From Trichobilharzia szidati (Eukaryota > Platyhelminthes > Trematoda > Strigeidida > Schistosomatidae): a DNA stretch of 64,000 nt. This document shows positions 1 through 10,368 of this stretch, in pieces. Position 1 is the first letter of the stretch; every line of letters starts with the position of its first letter. Under the pieces are notes generated by a model. That model made no database searches. It was not told the DNA's origin and saw nothing but the letters and a program-made list of their open reading frames with translations. Location: positions 119,851,329-119,915,328 of the forward strand of contig OX235271.1 in the NCBI GenBank assembly GCA_944472155.2, given 5' to 3'. The position numbers were made by a program, and so were the translations under genes.

Positions 1-1651
1 CTGGTATCGTCTGGTTAATGATGAACGCGTAAAACTAATAATCATCCTTCATTTTTATTTGACAATCACTGGTGAGTGATGAGAGAATAACACAGTAAAT
101 TTTATGTTTACAAGTGAGTTTAAAATGTCAAGTAGAGATTTAAGTTTATTGAAGGACAGCTGAACCTCGGTTCTCCAAATAAGTAAACTCATTCTCAGTT
201 AAGTGGCAAAATTATTTACTGTTTGAAAGACGATTAACGGTTCATTCCCCCCACCCCGACATGGTCATCAAACACTTGTTTTCCCCTGTAGTATTAATTT
301 TTTTTAAAGCACGAAATCGAAACCTGCAAAATCAAATTGTTTGTTTGCAAATGTTAAAAATCCACTTAATCAAGAAACAGTCACATTAAAAAGGCATAAC
401 AGTAAACAAACATAATGTTGTATGCAAGTGAAAATCACTCATATCATTTCATTACTTGTTGTGACCTGCCGTTTTTTAGGCTTATCACTTCAAGGTTATA
501 ATCCAGTATTGAATTGATTTTGTTTGAATCTGTATAGCCGATTCGAGAGTGAAGCACTTGCTGGAGAATTTAAAAGACAGAAACATAAATATAAAAGTAA
601 ATATAACAATCAAAAACAGAGGAATAGATTTATTAAAACTGTCTTTTACTAGACGTGTCTAAAAAACATTTCAAATAGGAATTCGTTAATATATTAATAG
701 TTGCTTTTTCTATACGATCCTATTATTTCCCCATTGTAACACACAAATTAGTTTACTGATGTACAAAAGTAGCAGTTACTTAGCATGCTATTAGTCTGTT
801 GTCATTATCCCAATGGATGGGTTTATGTTTATGGATAAATCAATGAAGCAGGCAAACAGCCTCTTGAAACCACACTTGCCATTCTATAAATCTTACAATA
901 CAAATGCAGAATAAGTTCAAGTTTGGTAGTAGGTGTCTAATTTACTCAGTAAATTTAAATTTCTAAGCTTATTAGAATCCAACGCTGTGATAGTAGATGT
1001 AGCATAGAGTAGAACAAAGTGATGTTTATTTTATCTTGATTAAAGTCTTCTAACCGCCACTGATTTTCAACATGGTAATTACTAACTCAATGGATGATGG
1101 TTGAATTTATCAAGTGAGTTTAGTGTTATCATGTAGCCAATATCCTGGATTTCAACTCTATCCTTCATGCTAAGAAGGATATTAGCAGCTTAGAGTTAGG
1201 AAGAGGTTTAATTCATACTATTCCTGATACTGATGTTTATTGCGACGAAAATTCTAGTGCATCTTTATTCCGCATCTTTACTCAGTCGAAGATAATGGAA
1301 TTGTCATGAACATTTGTTGAGTAAGTCAAATAAACTATTTAATATTCAATGTTCAGTATTCGACATTTAAGTCGAAAATTCAATTGACTAAATGAATGAT
1401 TAGTGGACAGAATAGAAATTCGATTTATATGACGACTTAAGGAAAAACTATTATTTTTTGCTTTGACTTCAAACTCTCTAAACCTAAAACTGTCAGCTCA
1501 GGGAATCCTTTTTTAAATAACTTACTTTCGTTATAAGTAATATTCTATTCAAGCGTCTACCATATTTCTTAAATTCACTTCATCAAAATGTACTTCATTT
1601 AGTAATCATTATTAATACTTGGAGAACATCTTTTAAAAAGCAACGACTTAC
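1..1651. other. Non-coding stretch downstream of the last recognised receptor exon
   Basis: This is AT-rich sequence with no open frame that resembles a protein. I saw no splice-flanked exon in it. It is probably the intron that follows the exon at 1652-1858, since the ligand-binding and membrane-spanning exons expected next on the minus strand are not present. Confidence 0.4.
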
Positions 1652-1858
1652 ACTTATGTGTGTGTGTAATAATTGTCCACTTTTATACATAATATGAGGT
1701 CCGTTTTTATGGCTAACTAATAAACCTTTGGGTGTTTTTAACAAACTGGATCGTACTGGCGTACAACCAACGTGTTCTGGAACTTCTAATTTTTTACCGG
1801 CTAAATTTATTGCTGCAGAAAAATGTTCCACAACACTTCTTGTCATTTGTGTATGAAG
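1652..1858 (-). CDS. Exon 7 of putative ionotropic glutamate receptor (end of amino-terminal domain)
   Basis: This 207-base exon reads in phase 0 at both ends and encodes 69 residues, starting LHTQMTRSVVEHF and ending GQLLHTHIS. The acceptor is a pyrimidine-rich tract ending TTTCCAG and the donor is GTAAGT, both canonical. The segment SVVEHFSAAINLAG followed by a lone cysteine (EHVGC) matches the usual end of a glutamate receptor amino-terminal domain, where a helix lining the lower lobe precedes the disulphide cysteine. It follows the 7485-7589 exon in phase. The next exons, which should carry the glutamate-binding core, are not visible in positions 1-1651. The family call rests on pattern resemblance rather than a search, and other ANF-receptor-fold proteins remain possible. 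Confidence 0.6.
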
Positions 1859-2893
1859 CTGGAAATAAAACAATGAATAAGCGGGGTTATAAGCTTGTTA
1901 AAATGTAAATTACGGGGTTTTCCAGCCACAGAGGCAGAAAAACTGCTAGCGTACTTTCTTTGATTAAAAGATTAATGTTAGTGGTTTATTTGTGTGACTT
2001 AAATATTGCCTTCGATATTAATTATAAGTTCAGGGATTCCCATTAATACAGAGTTTGCAGCTATTTATCACTTCCTGATTTCCACTGAATTCATGGACAA
2101 TCCCCATCCAGATATTGATGAAAACAAAACACTTATTTCAGCGAAGAGGTTCTTTTCGGAGAATTCATTTTCTTTAACCATACAATCGCATTATTTTACA
2201 ATTTTTCATGGAAGAGGACACTAACAAAAGTGAAGAGTTGTTACAATCATAGTTGTGAACATTAGTCTATACATAAGAGGAGTTGAACAGGTGTATTAGA
2301 ATTATGTAATAAGATGAGAAATTTAATGAACGAAGTGTAGCCAGGATGCACGCAGAAACTAAGGAAAATATGGAACTATTAAAGAGTCCGTGAAAAATAC
2401 AGGAGTTATAAGGAGTTAGAAAAACGTACTAGCGAAAATCAGGTGATCAGAAATCTACAGGTAGAAATAGAAGTGGTTGAATAAGTTTCTTCTGTATACA
2501 TACAGCTATGATTGTGACAACTTATTACTTTCGTTACCGCCCTCTTTCATTCAAAATTGTATGTAAACATCATTGTGTGGTGACAGCTGGCTGCTAGCCA
2601 AAGTTGGTAGACAGTAATTGACGTCAGTGTTTATGTCCCCAATATTGGTGGTGAGAAAATGAGAACAAAGGCTTTGCGTAGGCGGATACAGTTAGCATAT
2701 GGATGATCTGACACAGCCACAAAGAGATGCAAGGTTAACTTCCTGTGAGAAACAACCAATCAAAAGACTGTATTTTCTACTAACAATAGTCTACAATAAT
2801 GTACATGAAAAGCTTTAAATATGTGTTGATTTTCCTTAATAAACGATCTGTTGCCTGGCCCTTGTCTTCTGTTGTTACAATTGTACAGCTAAA
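1859..2893. other. Intron, no recognised feature
   Basis: AT-rich intronic sequence of the minus-strand receptor gene. The short open frame at 2006-2224 has no recognisable protein features or splice context. Confidence 0.4.
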
Positions 2894-2905
2894 GAAAATG
2901 AATTT

Positions 2906-3174
2906 GGTTTGAGGATTTCATTATGAACTGCCATCGATAGAGAACCATTCAAGGGCCTTTGGGCCCTAGCGGCTTAATGGTGTACGAGCTCTCTAGTCTT
3001 GTAACCAGAAGGTCCTGTTTTCGAACCCCGGTCGGTGCGTACTGATGAAGAGTCCCAAACTGGGACGAGAAAGTTGTCCAGTACTCCCAGGCTTTCCGAA
3101 GGTTCTCTAACCAATAATAACCTCATAATAAAATCCTCCAACCAATCAAACAAAATTCGTACACACCAATACTT
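2906..3174 (+). mobile_element. tRNA-derived hammerhead SINE (Sm-alpha-like), copy 1, fold-back form
   Basis: A pol III style head is visible: an A-box-like GGCTTAATGGTGTACGAG near 2970 and a B-box-like TTCGAACCCC at 3020. A hammerhead-like segment and the family tail (GGTTCTCTAACC, then CCAACCAATCAAAC) follow. The first 45 bases (about 2906-2951) are the same tail in inverted orientation, so the copy begins with a snap-back arm. Imperfect 12-base direct repeats, GAAAATGAATTT at 2894-2905 and GAAAATGAACTT at 3175-3186, look like target-site duplications. Confidence 0.75.
3039..3084 (+). ncRNA. Hammerhead ribozyme relic in SINE copy 1
   Basis: Stem I arms GTACTG and CAGTAC pair perfectly. Stem II is GTCCC with GGGAC around loop AAACT. 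The cleavage triplet GTC is present before CAGTAC. The core reads ATGAAGA where CUGANGA is required, so C3 is changed, and the second core segment GAAA reads GAGAAA. I expect this copy to be inactive. Confidence 0.6.
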
Positions 3175-3186
3175 GAAAATGAACTT

Positions 3187-3211
3187 TCCGAAAAGAGTCT
3201 CTTCGCTGAAC
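3187..3211 (+). repeat. Short semi-palindromic dispersed motif
   Basis: The motif CCGAAAAGAG, 2 bases, CTCTTCGC recurs at 26541-26564 and, inverted, at 49418-49444. Here it has been separated by SINE copy 1 from its usual upstream neighbour, a TTGTACAGCTAA-like stretch at 2881. Confidence 0.6.
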
Positions 3212-4330
3212 TACGTGTTTTTCACCAATGAGTTGTCTGCAAGATCCTAATTTAGTCCATGTCTTTCAAGTGTACTTAAAATTTAACTTCGTACATCAAC
3301 TCATTTAGTGTCATTCAACGAATTTTAAAACGACAGAATTCCATTTTTGAAATAAGGCATTCAAAAATAGTAGGTAGAAATGAGTATTGAGTTTGAAAAA
3401 TGACTTATATCGCTACCCATAACAGAGAAGTGAAAGGTTTACTGCTTTTTGTAAATTACAGCCCTCCTACTTTAGTAGCAAGAAAGGCTTCCAGTTATTT
3501 CACAAGATGTGAAAATTGGTCACAAATCTCAACTGCTTCAAGCTGTATCTTTTACCAAGGTAACCACCGTGAAGGACTCTGGGAAATCTCAATTTTTAAA
3601 ATAAAATTATTTCACGTGCTAGCAGCTAATAACGAATAATTTTATTTCAATTTTCATAAATTATGTGCCCCCATTTCGATGATCTGGTATGAAATCTTCT
3701 CATTGTAGTAGTTTCAGTCATATATTACTTTAATCATCTAGATAACTTGAGAATATCAGGTTTATTACCACTAATATGCGAAATCAAACCAGGGACCATT
3801 AGAAGTCAATCAATCAAACTTTCAAGAATCAGATGGGCTCATCTACCTTGTAACTATTTGTCATTTAGTAGAAGTTCATTCTACTATAACTGTCATCAAC
3901 AAAACTTTTCTCTTATTATCAAGTTTGTAACATCTTTATATTATTTGTTCTCAGTATTTGTTAAGGTCATCGGAATTCTTTCATACACTTTCAAGAAATA
4001 CTAAGTTAATTTTTAAAACAAAATTAAATAATTTATCAGATAATTAAAAGTAGGAAAATAATTCTCAACTGTCAGTTTGTATGACCATTAGTTATTCCCC
4101 TTAAGTTCAACTTTTTGTCTTTCTTTAATAAACTAGAAAGATTTACATTTTAAAATATTAGAGGCATGAAGAAAATAATTAATTAAATTTTGAGTCAGTA
4201 TGTTTCTATTATTAAGCAAGAGAAACGTGAACTTAGGGTTAAAGAGCTCTTCATTCATTAACTTTTGTTTCTTTTCCTGCTCAAGATAAGTTTCGAATGA
4301 ATCATTTGTTTAATTCCTCTTTTAAGGAGG
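3212..4330. other. Intron, no recognised feature
   Basis: AT-rich sequence. The open frames at 3400-3639 and 3747-4004 show no domain, codon bias or splice context that would support a gene. Confidence 0.35.
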
Positions 4331-4331
4331 A

Positions 4332-4334
<3 letters not shown>

Positions 4335-4362
<28 letters not shown>
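4335..4362. repeat. (TA)n microsatellite
   Basis: About 14 TA units in an uninterrupted run. Shorter TA runs occur at 4927-4940, 5446-5463, 14993-15010, 53008-53024 and 63060-63076. Confidence 0.95.
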
Positions 4363-4364
<2 letters not shown>

Positions 4365-4744
4365 AACCAAGACAAATTTGCTAATAACGTATTAACGTTG
4401 TAATGGTAGCGTTCAGAAAAATAACAGTCAGTAGTGTTTTCAGCATAATGAAAAATGCATCATGTCATAGTATGTTTAACTTATAGTCATTGAAAATTCA
4501 AAGGACAAATAGGTCATTTTTATTCATCTTTATCTCAGTTATATGGTGTGATCTTTACTACAGAAATCAACCTGTGACAAAAATTGTTAGAAGGTGATTA
4601 CAGTAATACTGCTACGAAGTTTCCCTGGCTAAATGCCCTACCCAGAAGTAGAGGTATCCTTTGATATCTACTATCATATGTCATCTATATTGTTAATTTA
4701 AGCCACTTTTTCATTCTTTGCTTCAATAGCGATGGGTTCTTTCT

Positions 4745-4915
4745 GCAGGGTGCTGCCCAACCTTCCGTCATTTTCAGCCTTACTAATGGTTAGTAAACTA
4801 GACGAGGTTTGATAGTGTATCGGTCGAGAATCGATCCCCATATCACATGCATCGCTGACCACATACCATGGTGACCAAGTAAATCGGTAACCACACATGG
4901 TGCTATTGAGTCTCG
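4745..4915 (-). mobile_element. Degraded tRNA-like SINE, GAAGGTTGGGC-body family
   Basis: On the minus strand a tRNA-like head (GGTCAGCGATGCATGTGAT, then a GGGGATCGATTCTC B-box-like segment) is followed by GGAAGGTTGGGCAGC. The same head-plus-body arrangement occurs at 47541-47772, and body fragments occur near 24945 and 61945. The copy is diverged and its borders are approximate. Confidence 0.45.
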
Positions 4916-5167
4916 CAACTCGATAAATATATATATATATGCTTATGCAAACACTATGTGGTCTCGTAAACAGATGTTAATTCCCATTCAAAGCGAATAG
5001 TAAATTGTTTTTACGTAAAGCTTTGAACATGGCGCTGTTTTTTCATTATCTTCCCCGACATCTTAAATGTCTTATTTTCCTGTACGTAAATATGACAATA
5101 TTTATATCAGCATAGATTATAATCCCATGTCAGCTTGTTTACGATATACAACATATGTTGAGAACTT

Positions 5168-5330
5168 TTATTGACCAGTTGCCGTGTGAAACATAAAACA
5201 CCACAGTCATCAAACTGACTTTATTATTTTTATTTCCTTCACCTTGTTCTGTTTCAGAAGATAGTTTAGTCGGCCCATATATGTGAGGCAAATGATGAGT
5301 CATTCGTGTTGCATGTGAACATCCATAATT
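5168..5330 (+). repeat. Left arm of a 163-base inverted repeat
   Basis: This arm pairs with 5779-5942 with roughly 90 percent identity by eye, for example over TCAGAAGATAGTTTAGTCGG. The loop is about 450 bases and contains a (TA)n run. I could not assign the arms to a transposon family. Confidence 0.85.
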
Positions 5331-5778
5331 AAATAACCGAATATTTAATTATAAATAAAGTCTCTGAAACTGTCCATCCGTTTTGTCTCTCAGTGTAATT
5401 GTGTGCCTAATTACGGTTACGATTTTCTCAATCTCTTTCCTGGAGTATATATATATATATATAAACCCTACAATGGATTCCGCGCTTCTTGCATGTTTAT
5501 CTGAGTTCTGTTTGTGATGAAATATTTTCGGTGTTTACATAATGAAATGATGTTGGCCTGAGTTTGAATTCTCATGTTTCAAAACCTTATATCATTTAAC
5601 TCTCGTTATGTATAAATCTATCACTTTATAGTGCTTTCGATCCTATTGTTGTATAACTTACATTTATCTACCAATTTTACATTGGGAAACTGAAAGTGGG
5701 TACTTGATAAGAAGTAGGTAATAATATTCACAGGAGTTACGTAAAGAAAAAGATTTACAACTGGATCTCTGTGTATTG

Positions 5779-5942
5779 AGTTGTGGATGTTCACATGCAA
5801 CACGTATGACTCATCATTTGCCTCACATATATGGGCCGACTAAACTATCTTCTGAAACAGAACAAGGTGAAGGAAATAAAAATAATAAAGTCATTTTGAT
5901 GACTGTGATGTTTTATGTTTCTCATGACAACTGGTTAATAAA
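5779..5942 (-). repeat. Right arm of the 163-base inverted repeat
   Basis: Reverse complement of 5168-5330. The open frame crossing it (5776-6012) is explained by the repeat and shows no protein family. Confidence 0.85.
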
Positions 5943-6289
5943 TCTTTTATGTAACAGAGAAGCTAATACAGGTTTATTTTCATTAGATTGCCTATATAAA
6001 CATTCATCGTAAAACCTCTAATCAATAAACTTGAATAAACTTCCCGACTATGCGCCTAATTCATATCGTCTTGTGTATAAAGAGGGGATTCATTTCCTGT
6101 TACGTAATTTTTTGCTTAAGTTTTAACAGGGAAACTATGAATAGTAGCCTTATGCGTTAGCAAAAGGCTTCGAATTCTGCCATTCACAAAATGGGAGGAA
6201 GTCAGTTGCAAATTGAGGTTGTGAAGGAAAAATTTGAATCGTCTGACCTGGAAATATTCTGTCACACTCAAACAAAGTGCATGTTTCAT

Positions 6290-6800
6290 AGCGATGAAAC
6301 CATTACAGAGATTTAATTTTTGTGCAATAATTCATTCCAGTAGTAGTATAGCAGCAGGGAATGTTCTTTTCGACTGGTATTCTCAAGCCGTTTATTGTTC
6401 TTCAACAACTCCAAAGATAAACTATCGCATTTGACCCACTTGTGTGTGTATCTACTAATTTACTTGCTGATGTGGAGCGAGATATATAGGTCGTTCGATG
6501 CGTATTTTATCCAAAGGAGTCAAAGAACATTATCCCGCTTGGCTACGAAAAGGTAACATTGGATCAATAAAGGCTGCTATAAGTGAACATATAGTCAACA
6601 TTGGTCACTCAATACGCACGGACAATTCATTCAAAGTCATATACAATGTCAAAAGAAGCCTCCCGAAAACGCTAAGCTTCTGTATACTTTGCATTGGCGA
6701 GACCTTAGCGATCCGGATAGAAAACCCTAATTGATGCACACAGAAGAAACGTCTCCACCCCCTCCTTCTACCTTGGGTACAACTCCAAGTTTTACGACTT
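6290..6800 (+). mobile_element. Penelope-like element, 3' end with decayed GIY-YIG endonuclease
   Basis: The frame at 6498-6734 reads MRILSKGVKEHYPAWLRKG, then AAISEHIVNIGHSI and FKVIYNVKRSLP, ending with an ALAIRIENPN-like segment. This is the C-terminal half of the GIY-YIG endonuclease domain of Penelope-like elements. The first half (CGARYIGR-like) lies just upstream at 6440-6500 in another frame with a stop. The stretch at 6380-6430 (SSTTPKINYRI) is the linker upstream of the domain. It is a 5'-truncated, frameshifted copy that closely resembles the one at 25765-26163. The reverse transcriptase part is absent. Confidence 0.8.
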
Positions 6801-7484
6801 TCTTAATAATGTTTTGTTTTCTGAATTTTTGTATGGCATCTCAGTAACATCTTCTTCTTATTCAACCCTTTATTAACTATTTCTATCTATTACATAATTT
6901 ATTTCTAACGTGTTTCCATGATTCACATATGTCAGTCTATACGCTTTTGTGCAGTAAGTGAGTAATGTAACTAGGCAGATTTATTAACCATATATAATAC
7001 TGATTTGGTTTTTGACTATATAATTTAATACAGTCATTTTTATAATTTAAGATGAATATGGCAACACTTTAATTCATTTTGTTGACAGTGTACAGGAAAA
7101 GGGATTGTCAAAATGTGGTTTGTATATGATGATGATTTTTGCCTTTTTTAAAAATAGGAATGGATTTTTCTGGCTAAATTCAACTGATATTGGATCAGTT
7201 ACGGGTAACTAAATAAAAAATAAAAGTATTAATTTAGTGTAAATTCTACAAAACAACCAAATTTTTCTCACAAAACCATAATTCACATCATCTCGTTGGG
7301 TTTTACGTTAGAAAGAAATGAGAAGCAAACAATGAAAGGCAATCAGTAGTTCACTGTTGTTACTGTCTGAATAAATTCAACAAAGTGATTAGGTTTTCGA
7401 TTACTTACCTCCGATTTATGAATATATTATCACAGAGTTGGCATTATACATACAAATATGTTAGATAATATGAAAAAGTCTTAC
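6801..7484. other. Intron, possibly Penelope 3' untranslated sequence at its start
   Basis: T-rich sequence follows the endonuclease end, as it does at 26164. Nothing else is recognised up to the receptor exon at 7485. Confidence 0.3.
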
Positions 7485-7589
7485 CGACTCCGTTTCCATT
7501 TCATTAGATATTCCAGGTATTTTAAAACGAACCAAACCAATATTACCTTTTACACGTCGAAGTGAATTCATCAAACTTTCAAGAGAACC
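7485..7589 (-). CDS. Exon 6 of putative ionotropic glutamate receptor
   Basis: This 105-base exon encodes 35 residues beginning GSLESLMNSLRRVKG and containing NIGLVRFKIPG. It is open only in phase 0; both other frames meet stops. The acceptor AAATTCCAAG and donor GTAAGA are acceptable. Joined to the 9529-9582 exon it gives YFIFND-GSLESLMN, which resembles the typical run of an amino-terminal domain: a tyrosine-rich strand, a short acidic loop, then a strand of the type NITGFRL. Here that strand reads NIGLVRFKIP. It continues in phase into 1652-1858. Confidence 0.6.
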
Positions 7590-9528
7590 CTTGGAATTTC
7601 AATCATAAAAAAGTTAGGGCGAGTGATAGAATTACCGTCATGAAAAAGTGCTATTGTGAAATTACACGTAATGCAAATCCTATTTGAATTCCACCTAATG
7701 GAAACCAAAAATTTATCGTCGACGATAGACATGGTAAGTACAAGACTAAAACCAGTAGTTACATTTGATATCGTTGTATGTTTATATGTATGCTCAGAAA
7801 CATCAGTATATGAAGTAGAATATTCGTAGTTCATGTTTTGTATATCTGGTCACTTCATTCCTTTCCACAACATAGATGCTTTTGGTAGAATCTTCAACTA
7901 TAGTCTAAGTGTTATCTTCGGGAGAAAATTTCGAGGAATTAGATATTTCGAGACTACAAGTCCTCTGAGTAATTCAAACTTTTAAGATTTATTGGACTCT
8001 GGAACAACGTTATATACAATACCAGTCAAATAATTCGAAGTGGAGATTATTTCAAGTATTTAGTGACAAATTGAAAACTGTTTAATGGGAATGCAGTTTG
8101 AACGGTGTATGAAAGTTTCCACAGAAAGAAAGTTACAAGTTTATTCCATTCTGTGAAAAAGTTATGCTGTGTATTCCACCTAACTGCTGCACAAAATACA
8201 GGTTATATCAATAGAATCTCTAAAATGCACAACTTTATGATTTTTATACTTCTACACCCTTAATGAAAAGATATAGATACTGCAGAAAAATACATATTCA
8301 GATAAATTGAAGCTGTCACTTGTTTGATTAGCATCGCTCACTAGACAGTTTATTATGCAGTATATTTTATCTTTAGCGTCAGTACTTGACACTGATGACG
8401 TTTAAGTGTAAAGGAAATGTTGCTTGTAGACGTTAGTTCGTCGTTGATATACGAATGGACTTCGTACACTGTGACAGTGCATAATTCCATAATAGAATAA
8501 TTTTACTTGGTATAACACACAGTGGCACAATATTATCTGTTTACTGATGATGCGTTGAACACAATGTCTTGCTTACAATCATATCAGGTTTTCCGGTGTG
8601 TTGATAAAAATAACTGTGTCTATCTTATAGTGTGATTCTTTTGTAAACTGATGAAACTCTAAAGACAATTTCATATGCATAACTAAAGTTTATAATCTTA
8701 AATATATGGATTATATTCGCGTTTAGTCAGTAAGTCAACTTCAACGATTCAGAATCCCCTAGTACAGTATGTCAAAAGAATACTAATTTGAGGAAAATAA
8801 AAGTTGGCATGACTTAATTGATATTACTCAGATAAACGTTTCTTTTTTCTGTCCAGCTGTTTCACTAGTTTCAAAATATGGTTTTTTTAATGAAAAAACC
8901 CTCTTGGCGCGTAAGGCTGCTAACTGTGTGTATTTACATTTATAGGTAAAATATAAATTAAAAGACAGCGATACTAGCATCCTTTCTCTGCTGTAATCCG
9001 ATTGATATTAATTGTGAGTACTAATAACTAATCAGCAATGATCTGCATGCAACAACCTTCTGGGGAATCTTTTTATAAGTATTTTTAATTATTATTATTG
9101 ACTTATTTTTGTACTTGCCTGTCTCTCTCACTAGGGTGAATCAATCTTTGTGAGTATACGAGCACTTTGAGCTAATAACTGGAAATTTCTATGAGTTCCA
9201 CCTTGATACCATTCACTTATTAGTGTTTAGCATTGGGAACCAGAATCTATTTCATCTTATTTGAAGCTAATCAGCTGTATGCGTTTACATCGTTATGAGT
9301 GAAGTTGATCTTAATGCGGCTTTATAACAACAGCCCAGTGTATAGCATGCTGATTTTTAAATAATAGGTGTTGCATTTTAGTCTCAAGAGAAACACCATG
9401 GATCATTGGATAGCAGTACTTCGAGTCTGATGAGTTGCGAGTTTGATGGAATATTCATCCTGTATTCGAACGCTAGTCACCATAGAATGTATCATTGATA
9501 TATTACATTATTTGGAAAACAAACTTAC
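7590..9528. other. Intron, no recognised feature
   Basis: AT-rich and without similarity to the repeat families elsewhere in the window. The 7571-7834 frame on the minus strand overlaps the exon acceptor and is not supported as coding. Confidence 0.4.
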
Positions 9529-9582
9529 ATCATTAAATATGAAATAATGTGCATAGTTGGAATTAGCTTCTTGATCACCCAT
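9529..9582 (-). CDS. Exon 5 of putative ionotropic glutamate receptor
   Basis: A 54-base exon encoding MGDQEANSNYAHYFIFND. The acceptor is very good (TTTTTTCTTGTCATTTGCAG) and the donor is GTAAGT. The tract NYAHYFIFND corresponds to the Y-Y-H-Y-I-F type strand that closes the second lobe of glutamate receptor amino-terminal domains. Phase 0 in and out is required by the next exon. Its ATG is internal and is not proposed as a translation start. Confidence 0.55.
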
Positions 9583-9889
9583 CTGCAAATGACAAGAAAA
9601 AATATTAAGGCCTTCAAGCATAGAATAAACCGTGTATTGTTTATTAATGAGCACTGTTAAATCTACTATTTTTTCCGTAATAACACTGTATTGCATCTTA
9701 GTGGTAAGTCTCACTTGTTACAAGATATGGTAGTGCTTAACTGCTGTTTCATTCTAATCAGAAATTTTTATCAATATCCACCCATAATCTCTCCAGGAAT
9801 GGTACATACAGCATTTAGGCTACGACACATGCACCTTACTATCAACTATATTGAAACTCAGCGGTTTGTGAATCCCATCCTTTTTTAAT

Positions 9890-10170
9890 TCTCTGTACAA
9901 CCAGTGTAATCGGAGAATACACTGGTTACACTGGTTACTAATCAGTGTCCAATCAAAAGTATCCAATACAGTCTTACAGGAGGTCAATCGCCAGCCCGAA
10001 TAGCTCAGTGGTAACGTCTCTGACTGCAGCACTCACTGGGTGAAGCGCGTCGGAATCTCAGAAGGGACATGAGTTTCTACAAGTTAGCAGATCTGCTTTG
10101 TTGACTGGTGAGTACCAACTAGTACGAAACCTAGGTCAAACGAGGCTTCCTGTCGATTGCCTCCAACCAT
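9890..10170 (+). mobile_element. tRNA-like SINE of the TAGCTCAGTGGTAACG family
   Basis: The head CGAATAGCTCAGTGGTAACG at about 9997 is a clear tRNA D-arm/A-box. It is followed by GTCTCTGACTGCAG (anticodon-arm-like) and a degenerate B-box. Upstream is a conserved segment CCAATCAAAAGTATCCAATA that is shared with 31936-31957 and, inverted, 31765. Downstream is the family body ending GGCTTCCTGTCGATTGCCTC. Related copies lie at 13501-13735, 20080-20195 and 31470-32035. Confidence 0.7.
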
Positions 10171-10178
10171 TTAGTAAT

Positions 10179-10368
10179 GCGTCGGTGGCAATATGGTTAG
10201 GATGCTCGCCGACCATGCACATGGTTCGGGGTTCGATCCCTGGCCAACGCACACCTGATACCAATGGCTGGCCTGCTAAATTTGGGCTACCTATATCATA
10301 TGCTGAAATTCCATACTTGTTTCAAAAATACTGTGTGGAATCAAGCTACAATAAAAAAATAGTGCAAC
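10179..10368 (+). mobile_element. tRNA-like SINE of the GCGTCGGTGGC family, copy a
   Basis: The A-box-like GGTTAGGATGCTCGCCGACC and B-box-like GGGTTCGATCCC are clear, and CCAACGC closes the acceptor-stem-like pairing with GCGTCGG. The body ends AATCAAGCTACAATAAAAAA, an A-rich tail. Copies b (59515-59694, minus) and c (61552-61730, plus) share the whole body. It is placed directly against the end of the preceding SINE. Confidence 0.75.

Noticed and set aside
7401..7480. A GTAAGT donor at about 7406 that could define an extra receptor exon or a recursive splice point
   Set aside because: No acceptor lies at a workable distance, the frame contains stops, and the upstream sequence is not pyrimidine-rich.
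9990..10060. A possible functional tRNA gene (GAATAGCTCAGTGGTAACG)
   Set aside because: The anticodon and T arms do not pair properly and several copies share the same body downstream, so it is a SINE head.
10179..10255. A second possible tRNA gene with good A and B boxes
   Set aside because: It occurs three times with the same 110-base body and A-rich tail, which marks it as a SINE.
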